Shown here piece after piece: positions 11,131 through 21,340 of a DNA stretch of 64,000 nucleotides (its first letter is position 1; each line of letters starts with the position of its first letter). The translations under genes were made by a program, and so were the position numbers. Below the pieces are notes generated by a model. The model was not told the origin of the DNA. It was given only the letters and a program-made list of their open reading frames with translations, and searched no databases. The DNA is from Magnolia sinica (taxonomy: Eukaryota > Streptophyta > Magnoliopsida > Magnoliales > Magnoliaceae). Location of the stretch: NCBI RefSeq assembly GCF_029962835.1, contig NC_080573.1:36263001-36327000 (forward strand), given 5' to 3'.

Positions 11131-13089
11131 TCTTAGTGGATTATGGTACCGTGGTTAAAGTGGATCTTTACATTGGTGAAGGGTACCTTAGATTCAAGCA
11201 GACGCGTCCGTACATGGTAAACACACAATAGGTCAATTAGTTTATTAGACAAGCTCGATTGGTAGGGGTGCATGCTGAATTAATCGACATGGAGCCCATG
11301 AGCACCCCTCGTGGCGTAGCCACTATCGATAATCGTCGTGCGACTTGGATTCATCAAGTTTGCCCAAGGTGGTGAGACTAATTCGGCCACCTAAACAAGA
11401 ACTTTTACTGGTTGCCTGGGCTACATTTGTAGCCTCAATCCTAATCAAATACAGCTAACAACCAAGTGTAATATTTATCCCAACATTCAACAAACAATCC
11501 ATGTGGATTTCTCATATGGGCATTTCATCAAAGACATAGACCATGCTAATACAACATGCATTTATCAATTGATTTGATAGAGAAAAATATACATACGCAT
11601 AAAATAATGAAGAATCCTACCTTAATACTTGTAGTAAATACAGTTCATCAATAATTTCTCATTTAAACAATTTATCAAACACATAGACTATGTTAGTTAC
11701 AACATATGTTTTATCAATTCTTTATATAGAGAGATCTACATGTATATGATAATGATGAATCCTAGATTAGTAATCATGGCAAGCACAATTCATTTCAATT
11801 GCTCATTTAAACATTTCAACAAACACATAGATTGCATCATTTACTTATTGCAGTTCATAGGTGTATCTCATACAGAAATTGGTGTATCTAAGACAATACA
11901 GTAGCAATCAAGGCAAACATAAATCATTAGCTGACATGAAGGCATTGATAAACCACAACCTAAGCATTTATAGTCTGCACCTTTCGTTAGTACACTTGAC
12001 TTAGACTCGGTCCAAATTCTACGTTTCCAAAAATGAAACGTCGGGCCCCTAAATGATGAAACTGGTTAGCTAGGTTGATGAAAAACTATCCGGGAGTTCT
12101 AAATCGATATTAGAGTTGGTATTTCTTACCCGAAATCGTAACCGAAAGAGGTTTGGTAGCGCAACGGGGCGGTGATTTGGCGCATGGATTTGTGGGAGCA
12201 GATTCCTGCAGCGATCTCCTAAAATTTCTCCCTCTCTCTTTCCTCTTTTCTCATCTCTCTCCCTTAAGGGTTTGTGAAATTCGGATATGGGAAAAAGGGG
12301 GTGGAATGAAGGCTATTTATAGCCTTAGACGTGATGCAAATGGCCTCAGGGCCACTTTATACTGGTTTATACCTCATGGGCAACTATTTCTAACGAACAG
12401 GTCTCATAGGGAGGCCCACGACTCATCTACGTTAGAGGTTACACTCCCTGACAATGGATCCCTGCTAGGACACGATTTTAGTGTGATCGGATAAGCCAAT
12501 CAATCGTGGAGAGCAATCTCAGATCAATGGTCGTACGTGTCCAATCAGGGCCACGGTCATATGGATAGTTGCATGGAGATTTCCTTTCCCCATGGGTAAA
12601 GTTTGGTCACAAACTAATGGTCTGAATTCTTCAACTTTGTGTGAGAGTGAATGGCCTAATTCACTTAAGTTTCAGTTCATTTTCTAAAGATATTCGCGTT
12701 TCTCACGCTCTTAACTAGCGGCTCAAGTTGGGCATTTCTGGACACTATCTGGGCTTGATTCCCACAATGGTTGTCAAGCCCAGTAGGATGGACGTCGTCC
12801 TGTAGTTTCGCAGTCACCGGACCCCCGACGTGCGGTCTATGTCCGTTACCAAGTTTTAGTGTACTCCAGAGAGCGACGGGCCCTTGGGATTTCTCCTATG
12901 TCTTAAGATGACATTGGGTCAGTGGTATTTATGGTTTTAAGCCTCCCCGTTTGTGAAAATGGTGGCCCAAGCTTAATCCACCAATTACTTAACTAAATTC
13001 AATCTAAGTTATATAACTAGACGCAGTCCTTGGGTTGCTTCGCCTGAGGTTGTACTTGGGTCTTTGTACGGATTTTTTCGGACGTTACA

Positions 13090-13291
13090 AAAGCTTAGAG
13101 GGTGGTGTAAGTGTGTGAGATGCACGTGCAAAGCATATACATATCAAAGTAAGCAGAAATACTGGCAATCCATAAATCGTACAATATTAGAGTAATGCAG
13201 AAACATGTTGGTCAGTCCATAAATATCATCAGCCTTATCCAGGCTATGCGATGTAAAAACATAATAAGCCAATATCATATATTAAGGATGC
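13090..13291 (-). repeat. LTR of element F, fragment between B and E
   Basis: This sequence (AAGCTTAGAGGGTGGTG onward) matches the interior of the LTR of element D (47041 and 61098 regions), so it is part of a related LTR. Element B cuts it on the left and element E on the right. It continues after E at 22401. The bases AAAGC at 13090-13094 are the candidate target duplication of B; the partner is outside the window. Confidence 0.75.
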
Positions 13292-13489
13292 TGTAAGTGC
13301 AATGGTTATTTATCACCTTGATTGTCAAATTTGGAGCTTTCTTTACATTTCCGTATTGTGAATTGCTTAAAGTGCTATCTTTCCTTTATTCATTTAAATT
13401 CTGCTATTATCTTTTTAATTTAGCATAGTCTTATTCACACACACACCCCCCCCCCCCCCCCTTCTAGGACTCATAGTTAGGCCTTTTCA
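13292..13489 (+). repeat. 5' LTR of element E, internally deleted to 198 bp
   Basis: The first 40 bases match the start of the 3' LTR (20481 onward, TGTAAGTGCAATGGTTATTT). The remainder matches its last part (about 22255-22400), so about 1.7 kb of LTR interior is missing. The junction near 13330 lies in AATTTGG, which also occurs at or near both breakpoints in the 3' LTR. A C16 run occupies 13446-13461. Confidence 0.87.
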
Positions 13490-13491
13490 AG

Positions 13492-13505
13492 TGGTATCAA
13501 AGCCT
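13492..13505 (+). promoter_or_regulatory. Primer-binding site of element E, initiator tRNA-Met type
   Basis: TGGTATCAAAGCCT starts 2 nt after the LTR end (TTTTCA). It differs from the standard TGGTATCAGAGC by one G-to-A change, which fits C-to-T decay on the opposite strand. Confidence 0.85.
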
Positions 13506-13575
13506 AAAAGCTCACCTTAATTGTTATATTTTTTGGATTTATTTCCTGAGCTAATCGATTTAAGCTATTTATAAG

Positions 13576-15360
13576 ATGTCAAATTTTGATAGCCTTTCAG
13601 TCACTAGGCCTCCTCCATTTGATGGCTCCAATTACGCCTATTAGAAAGCCAGGATGAGAATTTTCTTAAAATCCATGGATGAGAGTGTATGGCAAGCTAC
13701 AGTGACTGAATGGACCCCTCCTACCACTGAAGTGAATGGTATCAATGGATCAAAATCTATGAGAGTAACACCTTATTTCTTATGGACCACTCTTCAGAAA
13801 AATGAGAGTAGTGCCAATGCAAAAGCACTAAATGCAATCACTTGTGCATTATCTCCGGATGAATTCAAAAGAATTATATCCTATTATACTGCGAAGCAAG
13901 CTTGGGATATTTTAGAAATGACACACAAGGGTACATCAATTGTCAAGAAATCTAAAGTCGAAATCCTCACAACCAAATTTGAGGAAATACATATAGAAGA
14001 AAATGAGATGTTCATAGACTTTTATACAAGATTAAATGACATTGTGAACTCTATGTGGGGTCTTGGTGATAAAATCTCAGAAAGTAAAGTGTGTGCAAAG
14101 ATACTACGCTCACTTCCTGAATGGTTCAATTCTAAGGTAACTGCGATCCAAGAACTTTGTGATATGGATAATATGAGGGTGGATGAATTAGTTGGGTCTT
14201 TACAAACCTATGAGTTAAATTTTAAAGCTCCTAAAGGTAAACATATTTCCCTTAAATCTTCTAAAAATGTTTCTCAAGAAAACAATAGTAATTCTGATTT
14301 AGAAAACTCAGAAGATGATATGGCTCTTCTAGCGAAAAATTTTTACAAAATTTTTAAAAGTAAAAAGGGAGTTAATTTTCAAAAAGCTAATGATAAGAAA
14401 AGATCTAAATCTGAAACTTAGAAATCATTAAAAGACAGTCAATGTTACAACTACCAAGAATATGCGCATTTAGCAAACAAGTGTCCTAAAAAGGACAAAC
14501 CCAAAAAGAAGAGTATGTTGGCTACTTGGGATGAATCTTCCGGTTCTTAAGCTTCTTCTGAATCAGAAGATTCTGAAACCGAGTTGGGCAATGAAGTTAA
14601 AGCCCTTATGACTCTAGTTAAGTTTACTTTTTCAGATAACGATGATTTAACTAGTGAAGAAAATCTGAATAGTGATCATGAAAATGAAGAAGATCTTCAA
14701 GATGCCTATAATGCCCTTTATAAGGAAAGTTGTAAAATTGTTGTTAAATTAAAACTTCATAAAGAAAAGTTTTCAAAGTTTAAAGAAAATTTTGATTCTC
14801 TTATTTTAGAAAAATCCCATATTTCAGATTGTTTTGAAAAATGCAAATGCGATTTAGAATTCAAAACCTCCCAAATTGAAAATTAAAAATCTGAAAATGA
14901 AAAACTTAAACTTGAAGTTTCTTCACTTTTAAGTTTAAAGGATACATGGAAGTATGCCCAAGGTGATCCAAAATTAGAAAAACTTTTATCTGGATCAAGA
15001 AAATATGGCGACCGATCCGGTTTGGGCTACGATAGAGATATTTCTCCTAAACAGAAGAATACTCCTCCTAAGTTTGTAAAAGGAGAGTCCTCAAACTCAA
15101 AACAGAAAAGTTCTAATCAAAAGTTTTCTAAAAATACCAAAACATTTCAATCTTTTAAATCTAAAAGTAACCATATCAATTATAATAATCAGAATCGAAA
15201 ACCTTTAGCTGAAAAAATAGTTAATTTGCTTAAGGAACTCTTAAAATCTAACTCAGTGGGTCATTCTTACAACAACTACAAACATAAGAAGACCAACTAT
15301 ACTCCTAAACCCAAAACAGTTATAAAATGGGTTCTTAAGGTTACTTGCTTGGTTGCCCAC
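13576..15360 (+). pseudogene. Gag of Copia element E
   Basis: The natural start is ATG 13576 (MSNFDSLS), with a TAG at 13639 in place of the usual tryptophan of Y-W-K-A-R-M. An open stretch then runs 13654-14421, carrying the Copia Gag (UBN2-type) core: ARMRIFLKS, KAKALNAI-like and LRSLPEWFNSKVTAI. The zinc knuckle at about 14443-14487 has its second cysteine changed to tyrosine (CYNYQEYAHLANKC). A charged coiled-coil-rich tail (14584-14886 and on, YNALYKES...KLKLHKEKF) and a K/S/N-rich linker follow. Stops at 14421, 14550 and 14886 break the frame. The Gag of element G at 26235-27203 is closely related. Confidence 0.83.
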
Positions 15361-15741
15361 ACGGCTTTCAAAGCTACAAGTCACTCAAAGTGGTACTTAG
15401 ACAGTGGATGCTCAAGGCATATGACTGGTGATAAAGGTCTATTCACCGATCTTAAAGACATGACTGATGGTTCAGTCACATTTTGTGATGGTAGCAACTG
15501 CAGGATTACTGGCCAAGGTACGGTTCAACTCTTTAACCTTCCCTTATTTGAGAATGTGTTATATGTTGAAGGGTTAAAACATAATCTGTTAAGCATATCT
15601 CAAATATGCGATAAAAATCATAACGTAAAATTTACTAACCAATGTTATGAAATTTTAAACAAAAAGGGTTCTGTAATATTAATTGGTCGTAGAACTTCTG
15701 AAAACTACTATATTGTTAGTGATTCTAGCTCATCTAATTAA
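15361..15741 (+). pseudogene. Protease domain of Copia element E
   Basis: This is the C-terminal part of an open stretch that begins at 15022. The aspartic protease motif WYLDSGCSRHMTGD retains the catalytic D-S-G at about 15400-15408. It is followed by LFTDL, GNGTV-like (GQGTVQLF), LPLFENVLYVEGLKHNLLSI, the usual Copia protease end. It would cleave the polyprotein. A stop at 15741 separates it from the integrase zinc-binding region, which continues immediately afterwards. Confidence 0.85.
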
Positions 15742-16790
15742 TCGTGTTACATTGTCCATACCAAAGAGACTGAGTTATGGCATAAACATCTTGGACATGT
15801 ACACTACCGCAATCTATATAGATTGAGCAAAAGAGAACTGATCAGAGGTCTACCTAAATTACAGAAAGTAGACAAAATATGTGGCAAGTGCCAGATTGGA
15901 AAACAAACTAGGAGTACTCACAAAAAGGTGAACTCCAATGCCACATCAAAATCACTCGAGCTTCTCCATATGAATCTTATAGGACTAACCAGAACGAAGA
16001 GTCGAGATGGCAAAATATATATATTAGTAATTGTGGATGACTATACCAGATTCATTTGGGTAACCTTCTTAAGGGATAAATAAAAAACCCTTGATGAAGT
16101 GAAAAGAGTTCTCAAATGAATCTAAACGGAAAAAAGGTTCTCAAGTCTGTAAGATCCATAGTGATCATGGATCAGAATTTGAGAATAGCAATTTTGAGAA
16201 ATTCGGTTGCGATCAAGGAATATCACATGAATTCTCTGCACCTAAAACTCCACAACAAAATGGAATTGTTGAAAGAATAAATAGAATGCTTCAAGAAATG
16301 GCAAATGTAATGTTGAATAGTCTGAAGCTTCATAAAAATTTTAGGCTGAAGCTGTAAATACTGTATGCTATATAATCAACCGGGTTTATACAAGTAAAAC
16401 TTATAATAAAATGGTTTATGAAATGGGGTTCGATAAGAAGCCTACTGTCAAATACTTTCGACTTTTTGGCAGTAAGTGCTATATTTTATGTGACCGTGAA
16501 AATCTGGGCAAGTTTGACACTAAAAGCGACGAAGGGATCTTTTTAGGATATTTTTTAAATAGTCGAGCATATCGAGTACTGAATAAGAGGACCGGTGTTA
16601 TTCAAGAGTCCATTAATGTGGTCATTGAAGATCATCTTAATACACCTGCCTCAAGTTCAGATAATGATGAAGTTCTTTTAATTGACAAACCAGATACTTC
16701 ATCAAGTCAAAATAACTCTGAACTGAGGCTTGTCATAGATCATCCAACCACTAAGATTCTTGGAAACCCTCTCACTGGTGTGCGTACTCG
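15742..16790 (+). pseudogene. Integrase of Copia element E
   Basis: The pre-integrase zinc-binding region shows LWHKHLGHVHYRNL and CGKCQIGKQ (the H-H-C-C ligands are present). The catalytic core starts at SLELLHMNLIGL, where the first catalytic Asp of the usual HMDL is Asn. IVDDYTRFIWV follows, then the SDHG-like segment HSDHGSEFEN (about 16150-16190) and a PQQNGIVERINR-like stretch (about 16255-16290) that keeps the third acidic residue. The C-terminal part 16411-16790 (FGSKCYILCDRENLGKFD, GIFLGY) is open. There are stops at 16083 and around 16120-16360, with at least one frame change, so the enzyme is inactive. Confidence 0.83.
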
Positions 16791-17690
16791 TAGACAACTA
16801 GAAGATATATGTAATTACGTATGCTTTACATCCCAGGTAGAACCAGCTAATGTAAAAGAAGCTCTTACTGACAAAAGCTAGATAGTAGCGATGCAATAAG
16901 AGCTTAACTAATTTGTGAGAAATGATGTTTGGTATCTTGTTCCTAGACCTAAAGATAAACATATTATCGGAACTAAGTAGATTTTCAAAAATAAGTCTGA
17001 TGAACTTGGTAATATAATTCGAAACAAGGTTAGACTGGTTGTACAAGGGTACCTCAAATTGAAGGCATCGATTATGATGAAAGCTTTGCCCCAGTAGCTT
17101 GTCTTGAATCAATCAAACTATTTATATCCATTGCTTGCTTTAAAAAATTTTAATTTATTAAATGGATATAAAGAGTGCTTTCTTAAATGGCGATCTGCAT
17201 GAAGAAGTTTATGTTGAACAACCAACGAGTTTTGAAGACCCTAAGAATGTTGATCATGTCTATCGCCTAAAAAAGGCTCTCTATGGTTTGAAATAAGCTC
17301 TCAGGGCATGGTATGAAAAATTGACTAAGTTTCTACTAAGTCATAATTTTCTAATGGGAAGTGTTGATAAGACTCTTTTTGTTAAGAAACATAATGATCA
17401 TATCTTCATAGTACAGATTTATGTTGATGATATTATTTCTGGATCTACTTATGCTAACATGACTGTTGAGTTTGCATATCTTATGAAATCTAAGTTTGAA
17501 ATGAGCATGGTTAGGGAATTGAATTATTTCCTAGGGTTGCAAGTAAAACAACAACCTGATGGTATCTTCATTTCTCAAACCAAATATGCTCTGAACTTAG
17601 TAAAAAAGTTCAGATTTGATAGTGGGAAAAATTTTGATACTCCTATGAGTACAACATTAAGACTCTCAAAGGACTCTACAGGTTAAAGTA
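16791..17690 (+). pseudogene. Reverse transcriptase of Copia element E
   Basis: This is a Copia-type polymerase. The start region around 16900-17100 is broken by stops and a frame change. From ATG 17162 a single frame reads [31 protein letters not shown], then one stop (about 17295), then AWYEKLTKFL, and the intact active site YVDDI at about 17420-17434. It continues with SKFEMSMVRELNYFLGLQV and ends at the stop near 17684. The catalytic aspartates of the finger and palm motifs ([14 protein letters not shown]) are retained although the protein cannot be made whole. Confidence 0.85.
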
Positions 17691-18363
17691 TAGATCCTAA
17701 ATTATATCGCAGTACGATAGGTAGTTTGTTGTATTTAACTGTAAGTAGACCTGATATTTCTTTTAGCATTAGAATTTGCGCTAGATATCAATCTGATCCT
17801 AAAGAATCTCATCTAACTACTGTTAAGCAGATTATGCGATATGTCGCAAGTTCAGCTAATTTGGGTCTCTGGTATCCATATGATACTAGTGTTCAGTTGG
17901 CAGGGTATACTGATGCTGATTGGGCTGAAAATATAGATGCTAGGAAATCAACCAATGGTGGTTGTTTCTATATCAGAAATTATTTATTTTCTTGGTTTAG
18001 TAAGAAGCAAAGTTCTATATCGCTCTCAACTATTGAGGCTGAATACATCACAGCTGGAAATGCATGTACTCAACTTGTATGGATGAAAAAAATGTTAAGC
18101 AATTATGGAATTGTATAGGATTCAATGGTTTTATATTGTGATAATTCCAGTGCAATAAATATATCTAAAAATCTAATCTAGCATTCACGAACCAAGCACA
18201 TTGACATTAGATATCACTACATTCATGAATTAGTGGAAGAATAGACAATCTCTTTTGATTACATTCCGACCGAGACTCAACTTGCTGACATTTTCACCAA
18301 ACCGCTCGACAAAAGTAGGTTTAATAAATTGAAATTTGATCTTGGTATGTGCAATTTAAATTA
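17691..18363 (+). pseudogene. RNase H domain and end of pol of element E
   Basis: It follows the RT in the same frame after one stop. Motifs: LYRSTIGSLLYLTVSRPDISF, GYTDADWAENIDARKSTNGG (RNase H catalytic Asp), LSTIEAEYITAGNACTQ (Glu), YCDNSSAINISKN (Asp), and the usual Copia end QLADIFTKPLDKSRF. Stops at 18118 and two more before 18250 interrupt it. Its family role is degradation of the RNA strand during reverse transcription. Confidence 0.85.
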
Positions 18364-18457
18364 ATTGATCATGTATTTATGCATTATAGTATATATATTA
18401 GTTAATTTATTTGATTAAATTTTAAAACTATAAGAAAAATGCATGTTTTTGTCTTTG

Positions 18458-18618
18458 CACGACCAGTCGAGGACGTACTCGACCAATCGTGGCATGACCG
18501 GTCGAAGACGTCCCACGACCGGTCTTGTAGCGCGCTAGACCTTTTTAATTTGGGGAAAACTCTTAATTCCTCATTTCCTCTTTGCTCTCCAATGGGCCGT
18601 AGCACGACTAGTCGTACC
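18458..18618. repeat. Cluster of palindromic CGACCNGTCG boxes between pol and the accessory ORF of E
   Basis: Five boxes of the form CGACCAGTCG, CGACCAATCG, TGACCGGTCG, CGACCGGTCT and CGACTAGTCG lie within 160 bp. The same box is clustered in the upstream part of the 3' LTR of this element (20958-21312). The box is nearly self-complementary. A frame spanning the cluster (18439-18711) is not convincing as a gene. Confidence 0.7.
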
Positions 18619-18810
18619 CAACTTCTTGATTCTTCAAGGTTAGTCCATTATTTTCATTTTCCTTCTACATTTAAATGCATATTACTTCATTTTCTTCCTT
18701 GGAGTGCTTAATTTCAAGTTTCCTTAAAGATTTTGGGGTTTTCTTCACCCAAATCTATTTTTGAGAAAGCCCATTCCACATCTTTTGCAACTCCTTACTT
18801 CTTGTTACAA

Positions 18811-19946
18811 ATGGATGCTAGAGGAAAAAAGGAAACTTCCCATGGTGCTTCCTCTTCTAGATCAGCTCCTTTAACAACGCATCATCTTTAGTCACCCAAA
18901 GATGATCCATCACATGTGTGAGATTTACGATTACGCAATGTTATTATTGAGCGACCTATGCATATTGAACACATTGCTACTTTTGGTCTCCTTCCACTTC
19001 TCCAATGTATAGGTTGGGATAACATCCTACATTGGGGTGGATTAGCATACCAGTCTATTGCACAGGCTAGGTTTGCTTGCATTTTTAGTTTTTCAACTTA
19101 GAATTTAACGTTTACAATAGCAACTAGAGAAAGTCCATTTGAAATTGACCGTCATCTGTTTCGGCTCTAATGGACATACCTATTATTGACGAAGGTATTC
19201 CTATTCACACTCTAGTTAGGAAACCTTCGAAATCAGAAAAACGCATGCTCACTAGAGCATTATGCAACATAGATGTCCAATGGACTCATAAGGGGAATGC
19301 GTTTGCTTCCAAGTACTTGTTACCGAGATACAGTGTTCTTCACAGAATCTTTATTTCAAATATGTAACCGCGTTCAGGTAACAAAACCGAACTCACCTCT
19401 TTCATGGTTCGGATTTTACATTATATCATCTCTGGTAATAAAGTTTGTCTTCCTTCTTTGATCTGTCATTCTATAATTCAATTTTGTCTCCATCCTAGAC
19501 ACAGTGATATTCCATTTGCATATCTTATGACTATGTTAGCTACTCACATGCTAGTTGCTATGCCTGTTGGAGAGGCTCCTATTCATCATCTTATTTTTGA
19601 CAATTCAAATATAAATAAGATGAAATTAGAACTGGCTCCCAGCTAAGTGGATGTGGGTGATGGTGGAGCTGAAGCAGGGAATGTAGAAGAAGGTGGCGAT
19701 CTTCCTCCTGATGATATAAATATGGATGACATTTTTGATGAAATTGAATCAGACTCTACAAATGATCCTGACTATGAGCCATCCGATTTTGATGCTCATC
19801 TTTGTGCACTTAAGGGGAAGGTAGAGAACATGAATGTTGCCCATGATTTACAATTTAAATATATGCGCAAGTATCTTAGGCACTTAAACAAGGGCCTTCA
19901 TCAACTTGATCCTACCATACCTGCTCCTTCTTCAGGATTTGATTAG
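18811..19946 (+). pseudogene. Accessory ORF downstream of pol in element E (plant transposon-protein domain)
   Basis: A coding region of about 378 codons can be followed from ATG 18811 (MDARGKKETSHG) to the stop at 19946. It carries a frameshift near 19168 and about six in-frame stops. Order: basic/serine-rich N-terminus; globular domain with HIATFGLLPLLQ, ILHWGGLAYQS and FEIDRHLF; then NKTE-x3-FM, NKVCLPSLI, SDIPFAYLM and IHHLIFDNSNINKMK; then an acidic stretch (DDINMDDIFDEIESDSTNDPD); then a predicted coiled coil (19820-19905). It occupies the position of the envelope-like ORF of Sireviruses, but I see no signal peptide or membrane segment. It is clearly related to the ORF upstream of gag in Gypsy element B. 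Confidence 0.73.
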
Positions 19947-20468
19947 GTGTTTTTATCCTATGGTTTGTAATAACTCTTATACTACTTTGCTTTCTTTCAG
20001 TTTGCGAGACTTACTTTGGTTGACTTTGGTATATGCTGGTTAATGATATGTGAACTTTGAATTTGTTTATATATCTTTTATATCTTGCCTAATTAACTAC
20101 TTTATTACTCTCTTGTTAAGTCTTCTTCTTCCATTTCTTCTTTGCTTCCTTTGTCATATTGTGACAAAAAGGGGGAGAATATTTCTTTGGATTGTTTTTT
20201 TATGGATATGTAATGGATATGGATATGGAATGGATATGGATGTGGGGCAGTATCATAATTTTTATGCATTGTGTGTTATTCAGGGGGAGTAAGTAAGGAG
20301 GAGTTTTGCCTTCTTCATGATGATGTGTGCTAGTTGATGATAACTAGTGCATAATTCTTTAACCAGGCTATAACTAGTTTTCTTTTATAAGTGCATGGCT
20401 CTTTATTGAGCATGTGATGCTACTCTTACTCTTATTCTTAATGGAGTGTGTTTTGTTACAAATTTAAC
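19947..20468 (+). other. 3' untranslated region of element E with extra polypurine tracts
   Basis: There is no gene. The stretch is T-rich, then carries AAAAAGGGGGAGAA (20165-20178) and CAGGGGGAGTAAGTAAGG (from 20281), ahead of the LTR-adjacent tract at 20469-20479. Repeated polypurine tracts before the 3' LTR are a known Sirevirus trait. Confidence 0.65.
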
Positions 20469-20479
20469 AAAGGGGGAGA
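20469..20479 (+). promoter_or_regulatory. Polypurine tract of element E
   Basis: AAAGGGGGAGA followed by one T and then the LTR start TGTAAGTG at 20481. This is the priming site for plus-strand DNA synthesis. Confidence 0.88.
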
Positions 20480-20957
20480 TTGTAAGTGCAATGGTTATTT
20501 GGTACCTTGATTGTCAAATTTTGTAGTGCCAAAACTACAATCTGTGTCTTATGTAGCACATTGATAAATATATTCAAGGCAATGCATCACATGTATAAGG
20601 ACAATACTTCAAGTCAAGAACAATGATCTACTTCAAGTAATGCAAGGTCAAGTACATTGTTCTCTTCTCTAAAGCTTCAAAGTTTTAAAGCTACGAGATC
20701 TTGTTTAAGACTCAAGGTGAAATACAACTCAAGAACTACAAGTTCAAGGCTTCAAAGATCTCAAGTTAAAGCTTTATCATGTGTCGAGATCTCAAGACTC
20801 GTGAACTTCAAAGATCATCCATCATTTGAAGAAATAAAGGTTCAATGTCCGTACTTCACATTTAAGGTATGAATGACCTTAGATTGACCTTAGGGTAGGT
20901 CATTTTGTATACATAATTCAAATTGAATCATTTTATAAGTGTTTGGTTTGTTCCTAA

Positions 20958-21312
20958 ACTAGTCCTAGACTTTGTTCGACTAGTCCTAGAACTGGCTCGA
21001 CCAGTCCAAGAAATTTTACGACCAGTCCTAAGTTGTTACAAATTTTTAGAATTTTTTGGTTGAGCTACTACTAGTCCTGGAGTCTGCTCGACCGGTCGTG
21101 TGAACAGTGCACGACTCGTTCACGACCAGTCCTACAGCTACGACTCAAACTCCAGCAACTATTCCTAGCTCCTCACGACCAGTCGTGAGTAGGTCACAAC
21201 CAGTCGTGGAGGCCTCACGACCAGTCATGGAACGGTTTTATCCGATCGTGCTCAAAATTTCAAAATATTGTTGGTCCTACGACCTGTCATAGTGTCCACA
21301 AGACCAGTCGAA
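20958..21312. repeat. Array of CGACCNGTCG palindromic boxes in the U3 part of the 3' LTR of E
   Basis: About 13 copies or near copies of a 10-14 bp semi-palindrome (best forms CACGACCAGTCGTG and CGACCGGTCGTG) lie in 350 bp. They end just upstream of the TATA box at 21330. They are irregularly spaced, so this is a motif cluster rather than a tandem repeat. Position suggests regulatory sites of the element promoter. Confidence 0.75.
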
Positions 21313-21329
21313 GATGTGATTTCTTCAAC

Positions 21330-21340
21330 TATAAATAGAG
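21330..21340 (+). promoter_or_regulatory. TATA box in the 3' LTR of element E
   Basis: TATAAATAGAG follows the palindromic cluster by about 20 bp. It is the only good TATA in the right place and marks the likely U3/R transition near 21360. The promoter part is missing from the deleted 5' LTR. Confidence 0.65.

Larger units (their letters stand above)
5072..13089 (-). mobile_element. Element B: Ty3/Gypsy element with gag-protease but no polymerase
   Basis: The element reads right to left: 5' LTR 9901-13089, primer-binding site 9881-9892, leader, accessory ORF 8967-7798, gag 7501-6348, protease 6190-5830, 3' LTR from 5736 leftward. The two LTRs align from 5072-5736 to 12439-13089. Both end GTTACA on the plus strand, so both start TGTAAC on the coding strand. 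The interior is only about 4.2 kb and contains no reverse transcriptase, RNase H or integrase. The LTR type and Gag suggest relation to chromovirus-like (Tekay/Del) elements. It inserted into the LTR of element F: the F-type sequence resumes at 13090. Confidence 0.82.
9901..13089 (-). repeat. 5' LTR of element B (about 3.2 kb)
   Basis: The plus strand begins TGCCCTGAATTTCG at 9901 and ends GGACGTTACA at 13089, giving TG...CA ends on the coding strand. Boundaries come from the primer-binding site and from the match of the right end to 5736. The interior contains two sets of tandem repeats (10812-10934, 10943-11130) and no gene. The frame at 12153-12494 has no recognisable domain. Sequence after 13089 belongs to element F. 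Confidence 0.83.

Noticed and set aside
18811..19946. Retroviral-type envelope gene, because of position after pol
   Set aside because: No signal peptide, glycosylation-rich ectodomain or transmembrane segment is visible. The sequence instead matches the accessory ORF of a Gypsy element and ends in a coiled coil.
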